Positions 1 through 10,298 of a stretch of DNA of 48,058 bases are shown here, one piece after another. Position numbers and translations under genes: made by a program. Under the pieces are notes generated by a model, which was given only the letters and a program-made list of their open reading frames with translations, had not been told where the DNA came from and ran no database searches. The number at the start of each line of letters is the position of its first letter. Positions within the stretch are counted from its first letter, which is position 1. Source of the DNA: Leptospiraceae bacterium (GTDB taxonomy: Bacteria; Spirochaetota; Leptospiria; Leptospirales; Leptospiraceae); NCBI GenBank assembly GCA_016711485.1, contig JADJSX010000021.1, positions 1 to 48,058 on the forward strand. Reading direction: 5' to 3'.

Positions 1-117
1 CAGTCACAGGACTTGCTAGTTATATGATTAGAGTTGGAGACGATGACTTTGAAACTCAAAGGTGCTACTGCACTTTCGAGTTTCCAAAGTCACGTCGGAT
101 ACCTCTTAACGTTATGC
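1..117 (+). repeat. Long attC-like site, partial (site 0)
   Basis: This is the right part of a long cassette recombination site cut by the window edge. It shows the third arm (a GACTTTGAAACTC-type helix, called alpha here), the closing half of the outer stem (GGATAC-CTC with one extra base) and the R' core GTTATGC at 111-117. Several single-base insertions relative to the other copies weaken the helices. Confidence 0.8.
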
Positions 118-841
118 GCAATGCCTCGCTATATTTCATTTTAGTTAATCCAACAGATTGTAGAAGAATGGAAAAAGATTGTTTTTTATGGCTGGATTCC
201 AAAAAATAATGTGAAACGCAGGATTTACGATTGTTTAAATAAAATTGAAAGGAGTTCCGATTTTGGACTTTTCTTATAAGAGAAAGGCAGATTAGAAATT
301 TGAAAGACGTAGTAATTACTTTAAGATGAAGGAAACAATTTTTGTAATATTGAAAAGGATTAGCTTTTAAACTTAAGCTGGATAATAAGTGAATTATCCG
401 AGACTCTTTTGGTATTTTAAGAACTTCTTTGTATCTTTAAGTTTAAAAATTAAATAAAAATATAAGAATAAAAATATTAAATATAAGCTGGATAATAAGA
501 ACCTATCCGAAACTTTATTGATATTTAAGAATACTAATAGGAATCAAACAAGTTGCACTTTGGGTTGAAGTATGATTGAATAGAATTCTTCAATTGACTT
601 TCTATTTATAAGTTTGCCCGCATAGAATTATGAAACATTTTTTGATTCTAAGCCTTCCTATTTATTTGTAGAAAGAAATTTTCAAGAATCGCATTAACTT
701 AAAGTTTTTTTAGTTGAAGTTTTTTATCATAGGTAAACATATAGTAAACGCGTGGACGGAAATTACTTGCTAGATTTTATCGAGTTACGAGTTTAGTTCT
801 TGTCAGATTTTATCGGAGTCGTACGAGGCAAAGCGCATAAC
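111..841 (+). repeat. ORF-less repeated cassette, copy 1
   Basis: This cassette starts with GTTATGCGCAATGCCTCG and ends with CGAGGCAAAGCGCATAAC, so its two ends are inverted repeats. It holds no convincing coding region. The body contains two direct copies of a unit of about 50 bp, each built around the hairpin GGATAATAAG-AATTATCC, plus a conserved AT-rich tail. The same cassette recurs eleven more times in the window. This copy has more single-base insertions than most. Confidence 0.8.
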
Positions 842-1137
842 TGCTAGTATCCACTGCGGAGGTGAACAATGTTCGGAAGCTGTTCACCTCCTTGCTCCAA
901 GCCGGCATAGTTGTATTAGCCACACTTTGTAGTATTTTTTGTTGAACTTATGCAAGTCAGTGCCTTCGTTCCGGTCACCAAAACTTGCAGAGAAGATAAT
1001 GCAAGTTTTGCGCCCTACACTCAGTCACGGGACTTGCTAGTATTAGTACGGCTTGGAGACATTGAGAAAATGGAAAGAAAAATGCTTGGGGCATTTTCTT
1101 CCCATTTTCTCAACGTCGGATACTCTTAACGTTGGAC
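835..1137 (+). repeat. Long attC-like site 1
   Basis: R'' core GCATAAC, R' core GTTGGAC. Arm 1 is GGAGGTGAAC/GTTCACCTCC. Arm 3 is the beta type (TTGAGAAAATGG pairing with CCATTTTCTCAA). A missing C in GCAAGTC-AGTG and an extra C before AAAACTTGC disturb the long second arm. Confidence 0.85.
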
Positions 1138-1174
1138 GCCATGAATAAATAAATAAAGGCAAGGAGCATTCAGT

Positions 1175-2232
1175 ATGAATAATTTAATGAAAAAAATCGT
1201 AAGTCTTTCTACTATTTTATCAGAAAAACGAGGAACAGATATAGATACAGAGTATTTTCAAAAATCTAAAACATGATACATTATTGGATGAAGTCATTTC
1301 ATTGTTTGAAATAAATAAATCTAATTTAGGGTATTCTCAAATACAAAAGATGCAATCATTAAACGATCACGGAGTCGATATTTTAATGCATTTTGGAGAA
1401 ATTAAAATCGATTTCAAATTAAAAGTCACTTCGATGTTACGGAAAACAATTTTGCTGCTAATGTAAAAAGACAAATCAGTGAGTCATACTTTCATGGTAT
1501 AAAGAAATTATATCTTTTAATTTGTGCCCATTAATGACGACAGCAACAATTATCAATTCAGAATTTCACATCTAGTAAATGAAATTAGTTCTTATAAGTT
1601 TAAATATATATCTGTTTTTGAGCCACAAGAAATAATCCTTCAATTAAAAATAAACAACTTATTTCTAACGATGTTATCTCAGAGAATGCAAAGTAATTAT
1701 ATTTTTGTTAAGTTAGCAATGATGAAATTAAAAAATGCTAAATCTTCCATTAGCAGGAAATGTAAAGATTTCTAATCCTAATCAAATTCAGCGCATCAAA
1801 AAAAGGCAAGTAACTTAAAAAATTATATCGAGTATTAAAATGGACAGACATAGATGAAGAAATGAACAAAAAAGATTTAGAGATGTTTAATAATTTATTA
1901 GATGATCTTGAAGATTTAAATCCATTATCATTAGATTTTTATCCATCTCAATACAAAAATCTCAAATAAAAAAAAAAGCTACTATCAAGAGTTAAAGATT
2001 TTACCAAAAGAAATTGAACTCGAATTATCTTTATCCCTAAGGATGATGTGGAGCAAATTGCAATATTGGGTTAAAGTTTAAAATTTCCATTGACGATGAT
2101 TCAGAAGGATTAGACTACATCTTTATTGGAAATTATATAAATATTTGTATTCATAAAGAATTTCTGCAAAAAATAGATATTAAAGTCAAAGATACTATAA
2201 CAAATTTAAACTTTGAATTATTTGATGAATAA
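1175..2232 (+). pseudogene. Decayed cassette gene, possible nuclease-like protein
   Basis: The gene opens with ATG at 1175, eight bases after AAGGAG, but the reading frame is broken several times. Piecing the frames together gives a coherent protein that includes HGVDILMHFGEIKIDFKLK, then a stretch around ENNFAANVKRQISESYFHGI, then PINDDSNNYQFRISHLVNEI, ending in LNFELFDE at 2232. The D...(I/F)xxK spacing in the first segment is compatible with a restriction-endonuclease-like fold, but this is a weak inference. It fills the cassette between sites 1 and 2. The breaks could be true decay or base-calling errors, because the first 3 kb also shows many indels in repeats. Confidence 0.5.
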
Positions 2233-2253
2233 AATAGAGAACATTTATTCATT

Positions 2254-2543
2254 AGTCAACTGCGAGTATCCACTCGAGAGTGGACTATTTTGGAAGCTGT
2301 CCACTCTCTCGTCCAAACGGCTTAGTTGTATTAGCCACACTTTGTGGTATTTTGTTGAACTTACGCAAGTCCAGCGCCTTTCGTTCCGGTCACAAAGCTT
2401 GCAAGAGAATAATGCAAGTTTTGCGCCCTACACTCAGTCACGGGACTTGCTAGTATTAGTTCGGCTTGGACAATGACTTTTAAACTAAAAAGCCGCACCA
2501 CTTTCGAGTTTAAAAGTCACGTCGGATACTCTTAACGTTATGC
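2254..2543 (+). repeat. Long attC-like site 2 (degenerate)
   Basis: R'' core is the degenerate AGTCAAC and R' is GTTATGC. Arm 1 is CGAGAGTGGAC pairing with GTCCACTCTC. Arm 3 is an alpha type with several substitutions (GACTTTTAAACT). The cassette to its left lacks a matching terminal repeat, so this junction may be inactive. Confidence 0.75.
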
Positions 2544-3258
2544 AATGCCTCGCTATATTTCATTTAGTTAATCCAACAGATTGTGGAAGAATGGAAAAAG
2601 ATTGTTTTTTATGGCTGGATTCGAAAATAATGTGAAACGCTAGGATTTACGATTGTTCTAAATAAAATTGAAAGGAGTTCTGATTTGGACTTTTATTATG
2701 AGAAATACAGATTAGAAATTTGAAAGACGTAGTAATTACTTTTAAAATGACGGAAATAGATTTTGCAGTATTGAAAAGGATTAGCTTTTAAATATAAGCT
2801 GGATAATAAGAATTATCCGAGACTCTTTTGGTATTTTAAGAACTGCTTTGTATCTTTAAGTTTAAAATTAAATAAAAATATAAGAATAAAATATTAAATA
2901 TAAGCTGATAATAAGAATTATCCGAAACTTTATTGATATTTTAAGAATTACTAATAGAATCAAACAAGTTGCACTTTGGGTTTAAGTATGACTGAATAGA
3001 ATTCTTCAATTGACTTTCTATTTATAAGTTTGCCCGCATAGAATTATGAAACATTTTTTTTGATTCTAAGCCTTCCTATTTATTTGTAGAAAGAAATTTT
3101 CAAGAATCATTAACTTAAAGTTTTTTTAGTTGAAGTTTTTATCATAGGTAAACATATAGTAAACGCGTGGACGGAAATTACTTGCTAGATTTTATCGAGT
3201 TACGAGTTTAGTTCTTGTCCAGATTTTATCGGAGTCGTGCGGGGCAAAAGCGCATAAC
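2537..3258 (+). repeat. ORF-less repeated cassette, copy 2
   Basis: Near-identical to the other ORF-less cassettes, including the doubled GGATAATAAG-AATTATCC unit. The first copy of that unit is intact, and the second has lost a base (AAGCTGATAATAAG). The start reads GTTATGCAATGCC, missing the GC found in other copies. No gene is seen. Confidence 0.8.
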
Positions 3259-3549
3259 TGCGAGTATCCACTGCGGAGGTGAACTATGTTCGGAAGCTGT
3301 TCACCTCCTTGCTCCAAGCCGGCATGGTTGTATTAGCCAAACTTTGTAGTATGTTTGTTGAACTCACGCAAGTCCCGTGCCTTCATTCCGGTCACAAAAC
3401 TTGCAAGAGAATAATGCAAGTTTTGCGCCCTACACTCAGTCACGGGACTTGCTAGTAGTTGGTCGGCTTGGAGACATGACTTTGAAACTCAAAAGGTGCT
3501 ACCGCACTTTCGAGTTTCAAAGTCACGTCGGATACTCTTTACGTTATGC
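3252..3549 (+). repeat. Long attC-like site 3
   Basis: R'' GCATAAC, R' GTTATGC. Arm 1 GGAGGTGAAC/GTTCACCTCC, arm 2 opened by CTCCAAGCCGGC and closed by CGGCTTGGAG, arm 3 alpha type (GACTTTGAAACTC/GAGTTTCAAAGTC). Confidence 0.88.
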
Positions 3550-4299
3550 GCGATCCTGGCTAAACCTCAAAAAGATTAAAAATGCATTTGACTCAGATTA
3601 CGTAGAAGAATTGAAAAAGATTGTTTTTATGGCTGGATTCAAATAATAATTTTAAAGAGGATTTATGATTGATTTAGATGAAAATTCCAAGGAATAGATT
3701 TTAAGCTCTATTATAATTCTTGAGAAATACAGATTAGAAATTTGAAAGTCTTAAAGGTTCAATGATTTTAAGATTTGAAGGAATTAAGATTTTAGAGTAT
3801 TGAAGACCATTGCTTTTAAACTTTCTCTTTGACTCGAAAAAGAATATAGTCTGACTACTCTTGTGGAATTTAACAGAATGATAAGTATTTTTAGTTTAAA
3901 AATTAAATAAAAGTCTAAAAGATTTATAAAAATATTTTTTCTAAGGAAATGAATATGGATAATAAGGAAAGTTAACAAATTTTATTGCTCATCTTAAAAA
4001 ACTTCCAATGGAGAATTAAACAAGTTAACTGTAAAATGCATGAATAGAATTTTAAAATGAAATTAGAGATTTAGCAAAGATTTGCGGAGTTAAACAGATA
4101 TGAAACATTGTTGGATTCTAATCAGTCCGCTATTTCTAGACTTGAAGCAAGAAATTTTCAAGAATCTCATTAACTTAAAGTTTCTTAGTTGAATTTTTTA
4201 TAGAATTGGAAATAACTATTAAACCAAGAAATTCTAGATAGAATTTTCGAGTCCTAGTTAAGGCTTTAATTGTATCAGCGTCAGAACCAAGCGCATAAC
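3543..4299 (+). repeat. ORF-less repeated cassette, diverged copy 3
   Basis: The most diverged member of the ORF-less family. It keeps scattered matches (GATTGTTTTTATGGCTGG, ACAGATTAGAAATTTGAAAG, GAAATTTTCAAGAATC, CATTAACTTAAAG) but the doubled hairpin unit is reduced to a TGGATAATAAGG remnant. The terminal repeats (GTTATGCGCGATCC... and ...AACCAAGCGCATAAC) match only over the first 9 nt. It seems to be an older copy. Confidence 0.7.
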
Positions 4300-4586
4300 T
4301 GCGAGTATCCACTGCGGAGGTCAACAATGTTCGGATGATGTGTCACCTTGCTCCAAGCCGGCATAGTTGTTTAAGTCAAACTTTTTAGTATTTTGTTGAA
4401 CTAATGCAAGTCCAGTGCCTTCACTACTGTCACGAAACTTGCAGAAAAAGCAAGTTTGCGCGCCATCCGTTCAGTCACAGGACTTGCTAGTCATACGGTG
4501 GCTTGGAGACGATTGAGAAACTCGAAAGAAAATGCTTAGGGCATTTTCGTTCCAAATTCCAACGTCGGATACTCTTAACGTTATGC
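4293..4586 (+). repeat. Long attC-like site 4 (degenerate arms)
   Basis: R'' GCATAAC, R' GTTATGC. Arm 1 is mispaired (GGAGGTCAAC against GTGTCACC). Arm 3 is a variant of the beta type with an altered inner stem (AAATGCTTAGGGCATTTT). The long second arm is recognisable but shortened. Confidence 0.78.
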
Positions 4587-5306
4587 GCAATGCCTCGCTA
4601 TATTTCATTTAGTTAATCCAACAGATTGTAGAAGAATGGAAAAAGATTGTTTTTTATGGCTGGATTCGAAAAATAATGTGAAACGCAGGATTTACGATTG
4701 TTCTAAATAAAATTGAAAGGAATTCTGATTTTAGACTTTTAGTAGGAGAAATACAGATTAGAAATTTGAAAGACGTAGTAATTACTTTTAAGATGACGGA
4801 AATAGATTTTGCAATATTGAAAAGGATTAGCTTTTAAATTTAAGCTGGATAATAAGAATTATCCGAGACTCTTTTGGTATTTTAAGAACTGCTTTGTATC
4901 TTTAAGTTTAAAAATTAAATAAAAATATAAGAATAAAAATATTAAATATAAGCTGGATAATAAGAATTATCCGAAACTTTATTGATATTTTAAGAATTAC
5001 TAATAGAATCAAACAAGTTGCACTTTGGGTTTAAGTATGACTGAATAGAATTCTTCAATTGACTTTCTATTTATAAGTTTGCCCGCATAGAATTATGAAA
5101 CATTTTTTTGATTCTAAGCCTTCCTATTTATTTGTAGAAAGAAATTTTCAAGAATCGCATTAACTTAAAGTTTTTTAGTTGAATTTTTTTATCATAGGTA
5201 AACATATAGTAAACGCGTGGACGGAAATTACTTGCTAGATTTTATCGAGTTACGAGTTTAGTTCTTGTCAGATTTTATCGGAGTCGTACGAGGCAAAGCG
5301 CATAAC
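4580..5306 (+). repeat. ORF-less repeated cassette, copy 4
   Basis: A full copy with both GGATAATAAG-AATTATCC hairpin units and matched ends (GTTATGCGCAATGCCTCG / CGAGGCAAAGCGCATAAC). A 24-codon reading frame starting ATGGAAAAAGATTG is present, but a one-base deletion destroys it in other copies, so it is probably not a gene. Confidence 0.85.
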
Positions 5307-5596
5307 TGCGAGTATCCACTGCGGTAACGGACTATATCGGAAGCTGTCCGTCACCTTGCTCCAAGCCGGCAAAGTCGTATTAGTCAAACTTTGTAGTATA
5401 GTTGTTGAACTTACGCAAGTCCAGTGCCTTCGTTCCGGTCACAAAACTTGCAAGAGAATAATGCAAGTTTTGCGCCCTACACTCAGTCACGGGACTTGCT
5501 AGTAGTTGGTCGGCTTGGAGACATGACTTTGAAACTCAAAAGGTGCTACCGCACTTTCGAGTTTCAAAGTCACGTCGGATACTCTAAACGTTAGGT
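5300..5596 (+). repeat. Long attC-like site 5
   Basis: R'' GCATAAC, R' GTTAGGT. Arm 1 is the covarying GGTAACGGAC/GTCCGTCACC version, arm 3 alpha type. The usual CTTAACG before R' reads CTAAACG. Confidence 0.88.
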
Positions 5597-5700
5597 GAAA
5601 AACTGCGAAACAAAATTAATTGAAGGCATTTTAATTGTCTTTCTGAATGACAATTATGAATCAAATTCTTAAAATCTTAAAACTAGACAAAGAAGGACAT

Positions 5701-6501
5701 ATGACAACAAAAGAAAAAATAATCAGAATCTTAATGGGAATTCTCATTGCAATTTCAGTCATTACATGTAAGAAAGAAACAAATTCAGAAACACAAACAA
5801 ATACTATAAGCAGTGAATCTAAACCAGATACACAAACGACTAACTCGGATAATAAAACCTATAAGTACGTAATTGCGAAATCAGGTCTTAAACTAAGAGA
5901 AGCAACTGATACAAAAAGTAAAGTCCTTACAACGATTCCATTTAACACGCAAGTCGAAGTAATCGGCGAACAAGAAGGAGAAGAAGTGACCAAAGGAAAA
6001 TCAAATCTTTGGTTTCAAATCAGTTACGATGGAATAGAAGGATTTGCCTACGGAGAATTTTTGAGTGACTTCTCCAATCTAGTAAAAATTCCAGATTACT
6101 TAATTGGAGAATATTTAGAAACAACTCCAAAGGATACTTCGTGTCGATCAGATATGTCATCGACTTTATATATCCGAGAAGGGATTATAATTTGTGTATT
6201 GGGAGAAACGGGACAAGTATTAGTTACATGCATACCAGAAAAAATTGTCGAAGAGAGTTCAAAAGTGAAAATGAATTGTTTAAAAAATCCGAATGAAACC
6301 ACGGTGAAGAAATTATTAGGTTCTCCCATTGCTGGCGTTGACTTACAATTCTTACCAGTTCCTAATGAATATATACTTGAAATTAAATCACCGTCTTTAC
6401 TTAAAGCCTCATGCCATTCTAATGGTTCGGTAGATTTTCTCAGTAAAGTAGAATATTTAAAATTGCCACTTTGCCAGAATTACAATGATTTTATTCCTTA
6501 A
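5701..6501 (+). CDS. SH3-domain lipoprotein
   Basis: A predicted lipoprotein of 266 residues. The signal peptide is MTTKEKIIRILMGILIA followed by a lipobox ending in ISVITC, with the lipidated Cys at residue 23. A Ser/Thr/Asn-rich linker (24-53) precedes a bacterial SH3-like domain at about 54-122 (YVIAKSGLKLREATDTKSKV... to GFAYGEFLSDF). The C-terminal half, starting KIPDYLIGEY, has several Cys and is not recognised. I chose ATG 5701 rather than ATG 5647 because AAGAAGG sits just upstream and because the duplicated copy downstream begins at the equivalent place. It is the first gene of a three-gene cassette (5590-8038) whose ends are GTTAGGTGAAAAACTGCG and CGCAGTTCTTCACCTAAC. Probable location is the outer membrane or periplasmic face. 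Role unknown. Confidence 0.8.
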   Translation: MTTKEKIIRILMGILIAISVITCKKETNSETQTNTISSESKPDTQTTNSDNKTYKYVIAKSGLKLREATDTKSKVLTTIPFNTQVEVIGEQEGEEVTKGKSNLWFQISYDGIEGFAYGEFLSDFSNLVKIPDYLIGEYLETTPKDTSCRSDMSSTLYIREGIIICVLGETGQVLVTCIPEKIVEESSKVKMNCLKNPNETTVKKLLGSPIAGVDLQFLPVPNEYILEIKSPSLLKASCHSNGSVDFLSKVEYLKLPLCQNYNDFIP

Positions 6502-6683
6502 AATTCTTCCTTTTGGTATAAAAAAAATCAACAAATGTTATTGAATAATCAAATTTAAGTCTGTATATAAATAAATTCCGCTATTTTTCATAAAAGGGTA
6601 TTCCCAAAAATAGAGTATTCAAAATTAAATCGGAATTTACTTTTGGGAATTGGTATATAGCTAAGATGAAAGGAGAAACGAGA
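6502..6683 (+). other. Intergenic spacer with inverted repeat ATTCCCAAAA/TTTTGGGAAT
   Basis: The spacer between the two related lipoprotein genes carries a perfect 10-bp inverted repeat (6600-6609 and 6641-6650) with a 31-nt loop. It has no T-run, so a classical terminator is unlikely. It may be a trace of the duplication. AAGGAG at 6669-6674 serves the next start. Confidence 0.4.
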
Positions 6684-7336
6684 ATGCAATTTACGACAAA
6701 AGAAAAAACAATCACAATCTTAATGGGAATCCTCATTGCAATTTCAGTCATTACATGTAAGAAAGAAACAAATTCAGAAACACAAACAAATACTATAAGC
6801 AGTGAATCTAAACCAGATACACAAACGACTAACTCGGATAATAAAACCTATAAGTATGTAATTGCGAAATCAGGTCTTAAACTGAGGGAAGCAACTGATA
6901 CAAAAAGTAAAGCAAATTACCAACGAAGGAATGGAAGGATTTGCCTATGGTGGATTTTTTAAGTGACCTGCCAGATTTTCCTTTATTACCAGAACAATTT
7001 GAATCTATAAATTTTAAAACTACATATTATAATGGAAATCAAAATACTAAAATTCTAATTCACTCAGACAAAACAGTTACGGGAGAAGATACTGAATACA
7101 ACGGTTGCGACTATATAATTGAATCTGGAAAATGGAGTGCTAACGATTCAGAAAAATATATTAAACTCAGCACAAAAGGATATATCGACGAGTGTTTGGG
7201 TAGAAACGGCAGACGACCCCAATCTAATATTTATATTTTAAAAATGAATCGCTCATTTGATGGCTCTCAAGGCTGGACTTGCAACCAAGGAAAGTTCAAT
7301 GAAGAATATGCAGTGATTTGTGATATGGATAAATGA
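6684..7336 (+). pseudogene. Duplicated SH3 lipoprotein, internally deleted and frameshifted
   Basis: The first 220 bp or so repeat the preceding lipoprotein gene almost exactly (signal peptide, VITC lipobox, linker and the start of the SH3 domain). After TDTKSKA most of the SH3 domain is missing and the frame shifts: one frame ends in NGRICLWWIF and the continuation reads EGFAYGG then LSDLPDF. The rest (6941-7336) encodes a Cys-containing domain unrelated to the end of the first copy, with GCDYIIESGKWSAND and GWTCNQGKFNEEYAVICD. This suggests a second lipoprotein with the same N-terminus but another C-terminal domain, later truncated. The stop overlaps the next gene (ATGATG at 7333). Confidence 0.65.
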
Positions 7337-8013
7337 TGAAAACTTTTCTTTATCTAATTTTATTCTTTAGTTTATCAAAGCAAATATTAGCAAATGATTT
7401 GATTGGTGAATACTTTTGGGCTAGCTACAAAAAGCAGAGCAATGATTATAAAGAACGCTTAGAGGAAATGAATAAATTAGATCAGCCTGGTCCGATATTG
7501 ATTTACAAAGTGAACAATATTTATGTAGATTTGAGTGAAATTGACTGCTTCGATCCGTCATGTCCTGCTGAATCACCCGTAGTAAACTCATTTGCCGTAG
7601 CGGACGCAGGAAAACTTCGATTTCAAAAAATAATCTCAAAGCAAATTGCTTATGAATGTGATGACAGTGATTATTTTATTAAGCATTGCAGTTCCAATGT
7701 GGTAAACGTAAATTTTGATTTGTATCTGAATCCTATTGAAGAAAAAGATATAAAGCATCTAAAAGTTTACCAAGACGAATTTGCTATCATTAAAGAACTC
7801 AGGAAATATAAAATTTCTGCGGAATATGATGATATTCCCGTAAAAAAAATATTAACGAAAACAATTCTGTACAATCCGAAAACACTGAAAGAATCCTTTG
7901 TACTGAGTAAAGGAAAAAATAAAAAAATCAAAAACCAATATTACATGGCGGGTACGGGAATGGGAGTAGCTGGACTAATAAAAATTTCCGATTTCAAGAA
8001 GAATCTGAAATGA
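7333..8013 (+). CDS. Exported protein of unknown function
   Basis: A 226-residue protein with a signal peptide (MMKTFLYLILFFSLSKQILA, likely cleaved after ILA). The mature part begins NDLIGEYFWASY, which resembles the DYLIGEY segment of the first lipoprotein in this cassette, so the two may share a small domain. Cys residues occur in pairs (DCFDPSC, CDDSDYFIKHC). The start codon overlaps the stop of the preceding reading frame, which suggests translational coupling. Either ATG 7333 or ATG 7336 could be used. It is the last gene before site 6. I do not recognise the family. Confidence 0.65.
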   Translation: MMKTFLYLILFFSLSKQILANDLIGEYFWASYKKQSNDYKERLEEMNKLDQPGPILIYKVNNIYVDLSEIDCFDPSCPAESPVVNSFAVADAGKLRFQKIISKQIAYECDDSDYFIKHCSSNVVNVNFDLYLNPIEEKDIKHLKVYQDEFAIIKELRKYKISAEYDDIPVKKILTKTILYNPKTLKESFVLSKGKNKKIKNQYYMAGTGMGVAGLIKISDFKKNLK

Positions 8014-8031
8014 CTTTAATCGCAGTTCTTC

Positions 8032-8330
8032 ACCTAACTGCGAGTATCCGCTAAGAGAGTGAACTATATTCGGAAGCTGTTCACTCTCTTGCTCCGAGCC
8101 GGCTTAATTGTGAAAGTGAAAATTTTTAGTATATTTGTCAGACTCATGCAAGTCCAGTGCCTTCACTACTGTCACGAAACTTGCAGAGAAGAGCAAGTTT
8201 TCGTGCCATCCGTTCAGTCACAGGACATTGCTAGTTGTTGTTGGCTCGGAGACATTGAGAAAATGGAAAGAAAAATGCTTGGGGCATTTTCTTCCCATTT
8301 TCTCAACGTCGGATACTCTTAACGTTATGC
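8032..8330 (+). repeat. Long attC-like site 6
   Basis: R'' ACCTAAC, R' GTTATGC. Arm 1 is the AAGAGAGTGAAC/GTTCACTCTCTT type. The second-arm base pairs are CTCCGAGCC/GGCTCGGAG where most sites have CTCCAAGCC/GGCTTGGAG, a clean compensatory change. Arm 3 beta type. Confidence 0.9.
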
Positions 8331-8906
8331 GCAATGCCTCGCTATATTTCATTTAGTTAATCCAACAGATTGTAGAAGAATGGAAAAAGATTGTTTTTTA
8401 TGGCTGGATTCGAAAAATAATGTGAAACGCAGGATTTACGATTGTTTTAAATAAAATTGAAAGGAGTTCTGATTTTGGACTTTTCTTATGAGAAATACAG
8501 ATTAGAAATTTGAAAGACGTAGTAATTACTTTTAAGATGAAGGAAATAAATTTTGCAATATTGAAAAGGATTAGCTTTTAAACTTAAGCTGGATAATAAG
8601 AATTATCCGAGACTCTTTTGGTATTTTAAGAACTGCTTTGTATCTTTAAGTTTAAAAATTAAATAAAAATATAAGAATAAAAATATTAAATATAAGCTGG
8701 ATAATAAGAATTATCCGAAACTTTATTGATATTTTAAGAATTACTATTAGAATCAAACAAGTTGCACTTTGGGTTTAAGTATGACTGAATAGAATTCTTC
8801 AATTGACTTTCTATTTATAAGTTTGCCCGCATAGAATTATGAAACATTTTTTTGATTCTAAGCCTTCCTATTTATTTGTAGAAAGAAATTTTCAAGAGCG
8901 CATAAC
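8324..8906 (+). repeat. ORF-less repeated cassette, copy 5 (3' truncated)
   Basis: Identical in layout to the full copies up to GAAATTTTCAAGA (8897), then jumps directly to GCGCATAAC. The last 145 bp or so of the family are missing, yet the core is intact. The deletion ends exactly at the R'' box flank. Confidence 0.85.
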
Positions 8907-9197
8907 TGCGAGTATCCACTTCGAGAGCGGACTATATCGGAAGCTGTCCACTCTCTCGCTCCAAGCCGGCATAGTCGTATTAGCCACACTTTGTAGTATT
9001 TTTGTTGAACTTATGCAAGTCCAGTGCCTTCGTTCCGGTCACAAAACTTGCAGAGAAGATAATGCAAGTTTTGCGCCCTACACTCAGTCACGGGACTTGC
9101 TAGTAATAGTTCGGCTTGGAGACATGACTTTGAAACTCAAAAGGTGCTACCGCACTTTCGAGTTTCAAAGTCACGTCGGATACTCTTAACGTTATGC
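8900..9197 (+). repeat. Long attC-like site 7
   Basis: R'' GCATAAC, R' GTTATGC. Arm 1 is CGAGAGCGGAC/GTCCACTCTCTCG, arm 2 the CTCCAAGCCGGC type, arm 3 alpha type. Confidence 0.88.
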
Positions 9198-9916
9198 GCA
9201 ATGCCTCGCTATATTTCATTTAGTTAATCCAACAGATTGTAGAAGAATGGAAAAGATTGTTTTTTATGGCTGGATTCGAAAAATAATGTGAAACGCAGGA
9301 TTTACGATTGTTTTAAATAAAATTGAAAGGAGTTCTGATTTTGGACTTTTCTTATGAGAAATACAGATTAGAAATTTGAAAGACGTAGTAATTACTTTTA
9401 AGATGAAGGAAATAAATTTTGCAATATTGAAAAGGATTAGCTTTTAAACTTAAGCTGGATAATAAGAATTATCCGAGACTCTTTTGGTATTTTAAGAACT
9501 GCTTTGTATCTTTAAGTTTAAAAATTAAATAAAAATATAAGAATAAAAATATTAAATATAAGCTGGATAATAAGAATTATCCGAAACTTTATTGATATTT
9601 TAAGAATTACTATTAGAATCAAACAAGTTGCACTTTGGGTTTAAGTATGACTGAATAGAATTCTTCAATTGACTTTCTATTTATAAGTTTGCCCGCATAG
9701 AATTATGAAACATTTTTTTGATTCTAAGCCTTCCTATTTATTTGTAGAAAGAAATTTTCAAGAATCGCATTAACTTAAAGTTTTTTTAGTTGAAGTTTTT
9801 ATCATAGGTAAACATATAGTAAACGCGTGGACGGAAATTACTTGCTAGATTTTATCGAGTTACGAGTTTAGTTCTTGTCAGATTTTATCGGAGTCGTACG
9901 AGGCAAAGCGCATAAC
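9191..9916 (+). repeat. ORF-less repeated cassette, copy 6
   Basis: Full-length copy with matched ends and both hairpin units. The short frame beginning ATGGAAAAGATTG has lost one A relative to most copies and is disrupted, which argues against it coding. No gene seen. Confidence 0.85.
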
Positions 9917-10209
9917 TGCTAGTATCCACTTCGGTAACGGACTATATCGGAAGCTGTCCGTCACCTTGCTCCAATCCGGCATAGTTGTATTAGCCACACT
10001 TTGTAGTATTTTTGTTGAACTTACGCAAGTCCAGTGCCTTCATTCCGGTCACAAAACTTGCAAGAGAATAATGCAAGTTTTGCGCCCTACATTCAGTCAC
10101 GGGACTTGCTAGTATTAGTTCGGCTTGGAGACATTGAGAAAATGGAAAGAAAAATGCTTGGGGCATTTTCTTCCCATTTTCTCAACGTCGGATACTCTTA
10201 ACGTTAGGC
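9910..10209 (+). repeat. Long attC-like site 8
   Basis: R'' GCATAAC, R' GTTAGGC. Arm 1 GGTAACGGAC/GTCCGTCACC, arm 3 beta type. The outer stem has CTAGTATCC in place of CGAGTATCC. Confidence 0.88.
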
Positions 10210-10298
10210 GGTATTTGCACCTTTTTGAGTATTGAAAAATGTTTTAAAAATAAAAGAAAAATTGAAAATTATTTAGATAATATAGGGGGTATTGAATT

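Noticed and set aside
2254..3549. The 300-bp repeats as ordinary MITEs or REP-type insertions
   Set aside because: They sit at every gene-unit boundary, show no target duplications, and their flanks form inverted repeats private to each cassette, which insertion of a MITE would not produce.
4633..4710. A 24-codon peptide (ATGGAAAAAGATTG...) in ORF-less cassettes as a conserved micro-protein
   Set aside because: Copies at 9249 and 35019 have a one-base deletion that destroys it, and there is no ribosome-binding site.
8059..9189. Reading frames of 60-116 codons across the attC-like sites (for example starting MNYIRKLFTLLLRAG or ending FEFQSHVGYS)
   Set aside because: They recur wherever a long site occurs, in several frames, and depend on the hairpin sequence. 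Structure, not protein, is conserved, and frames break freely between copies.
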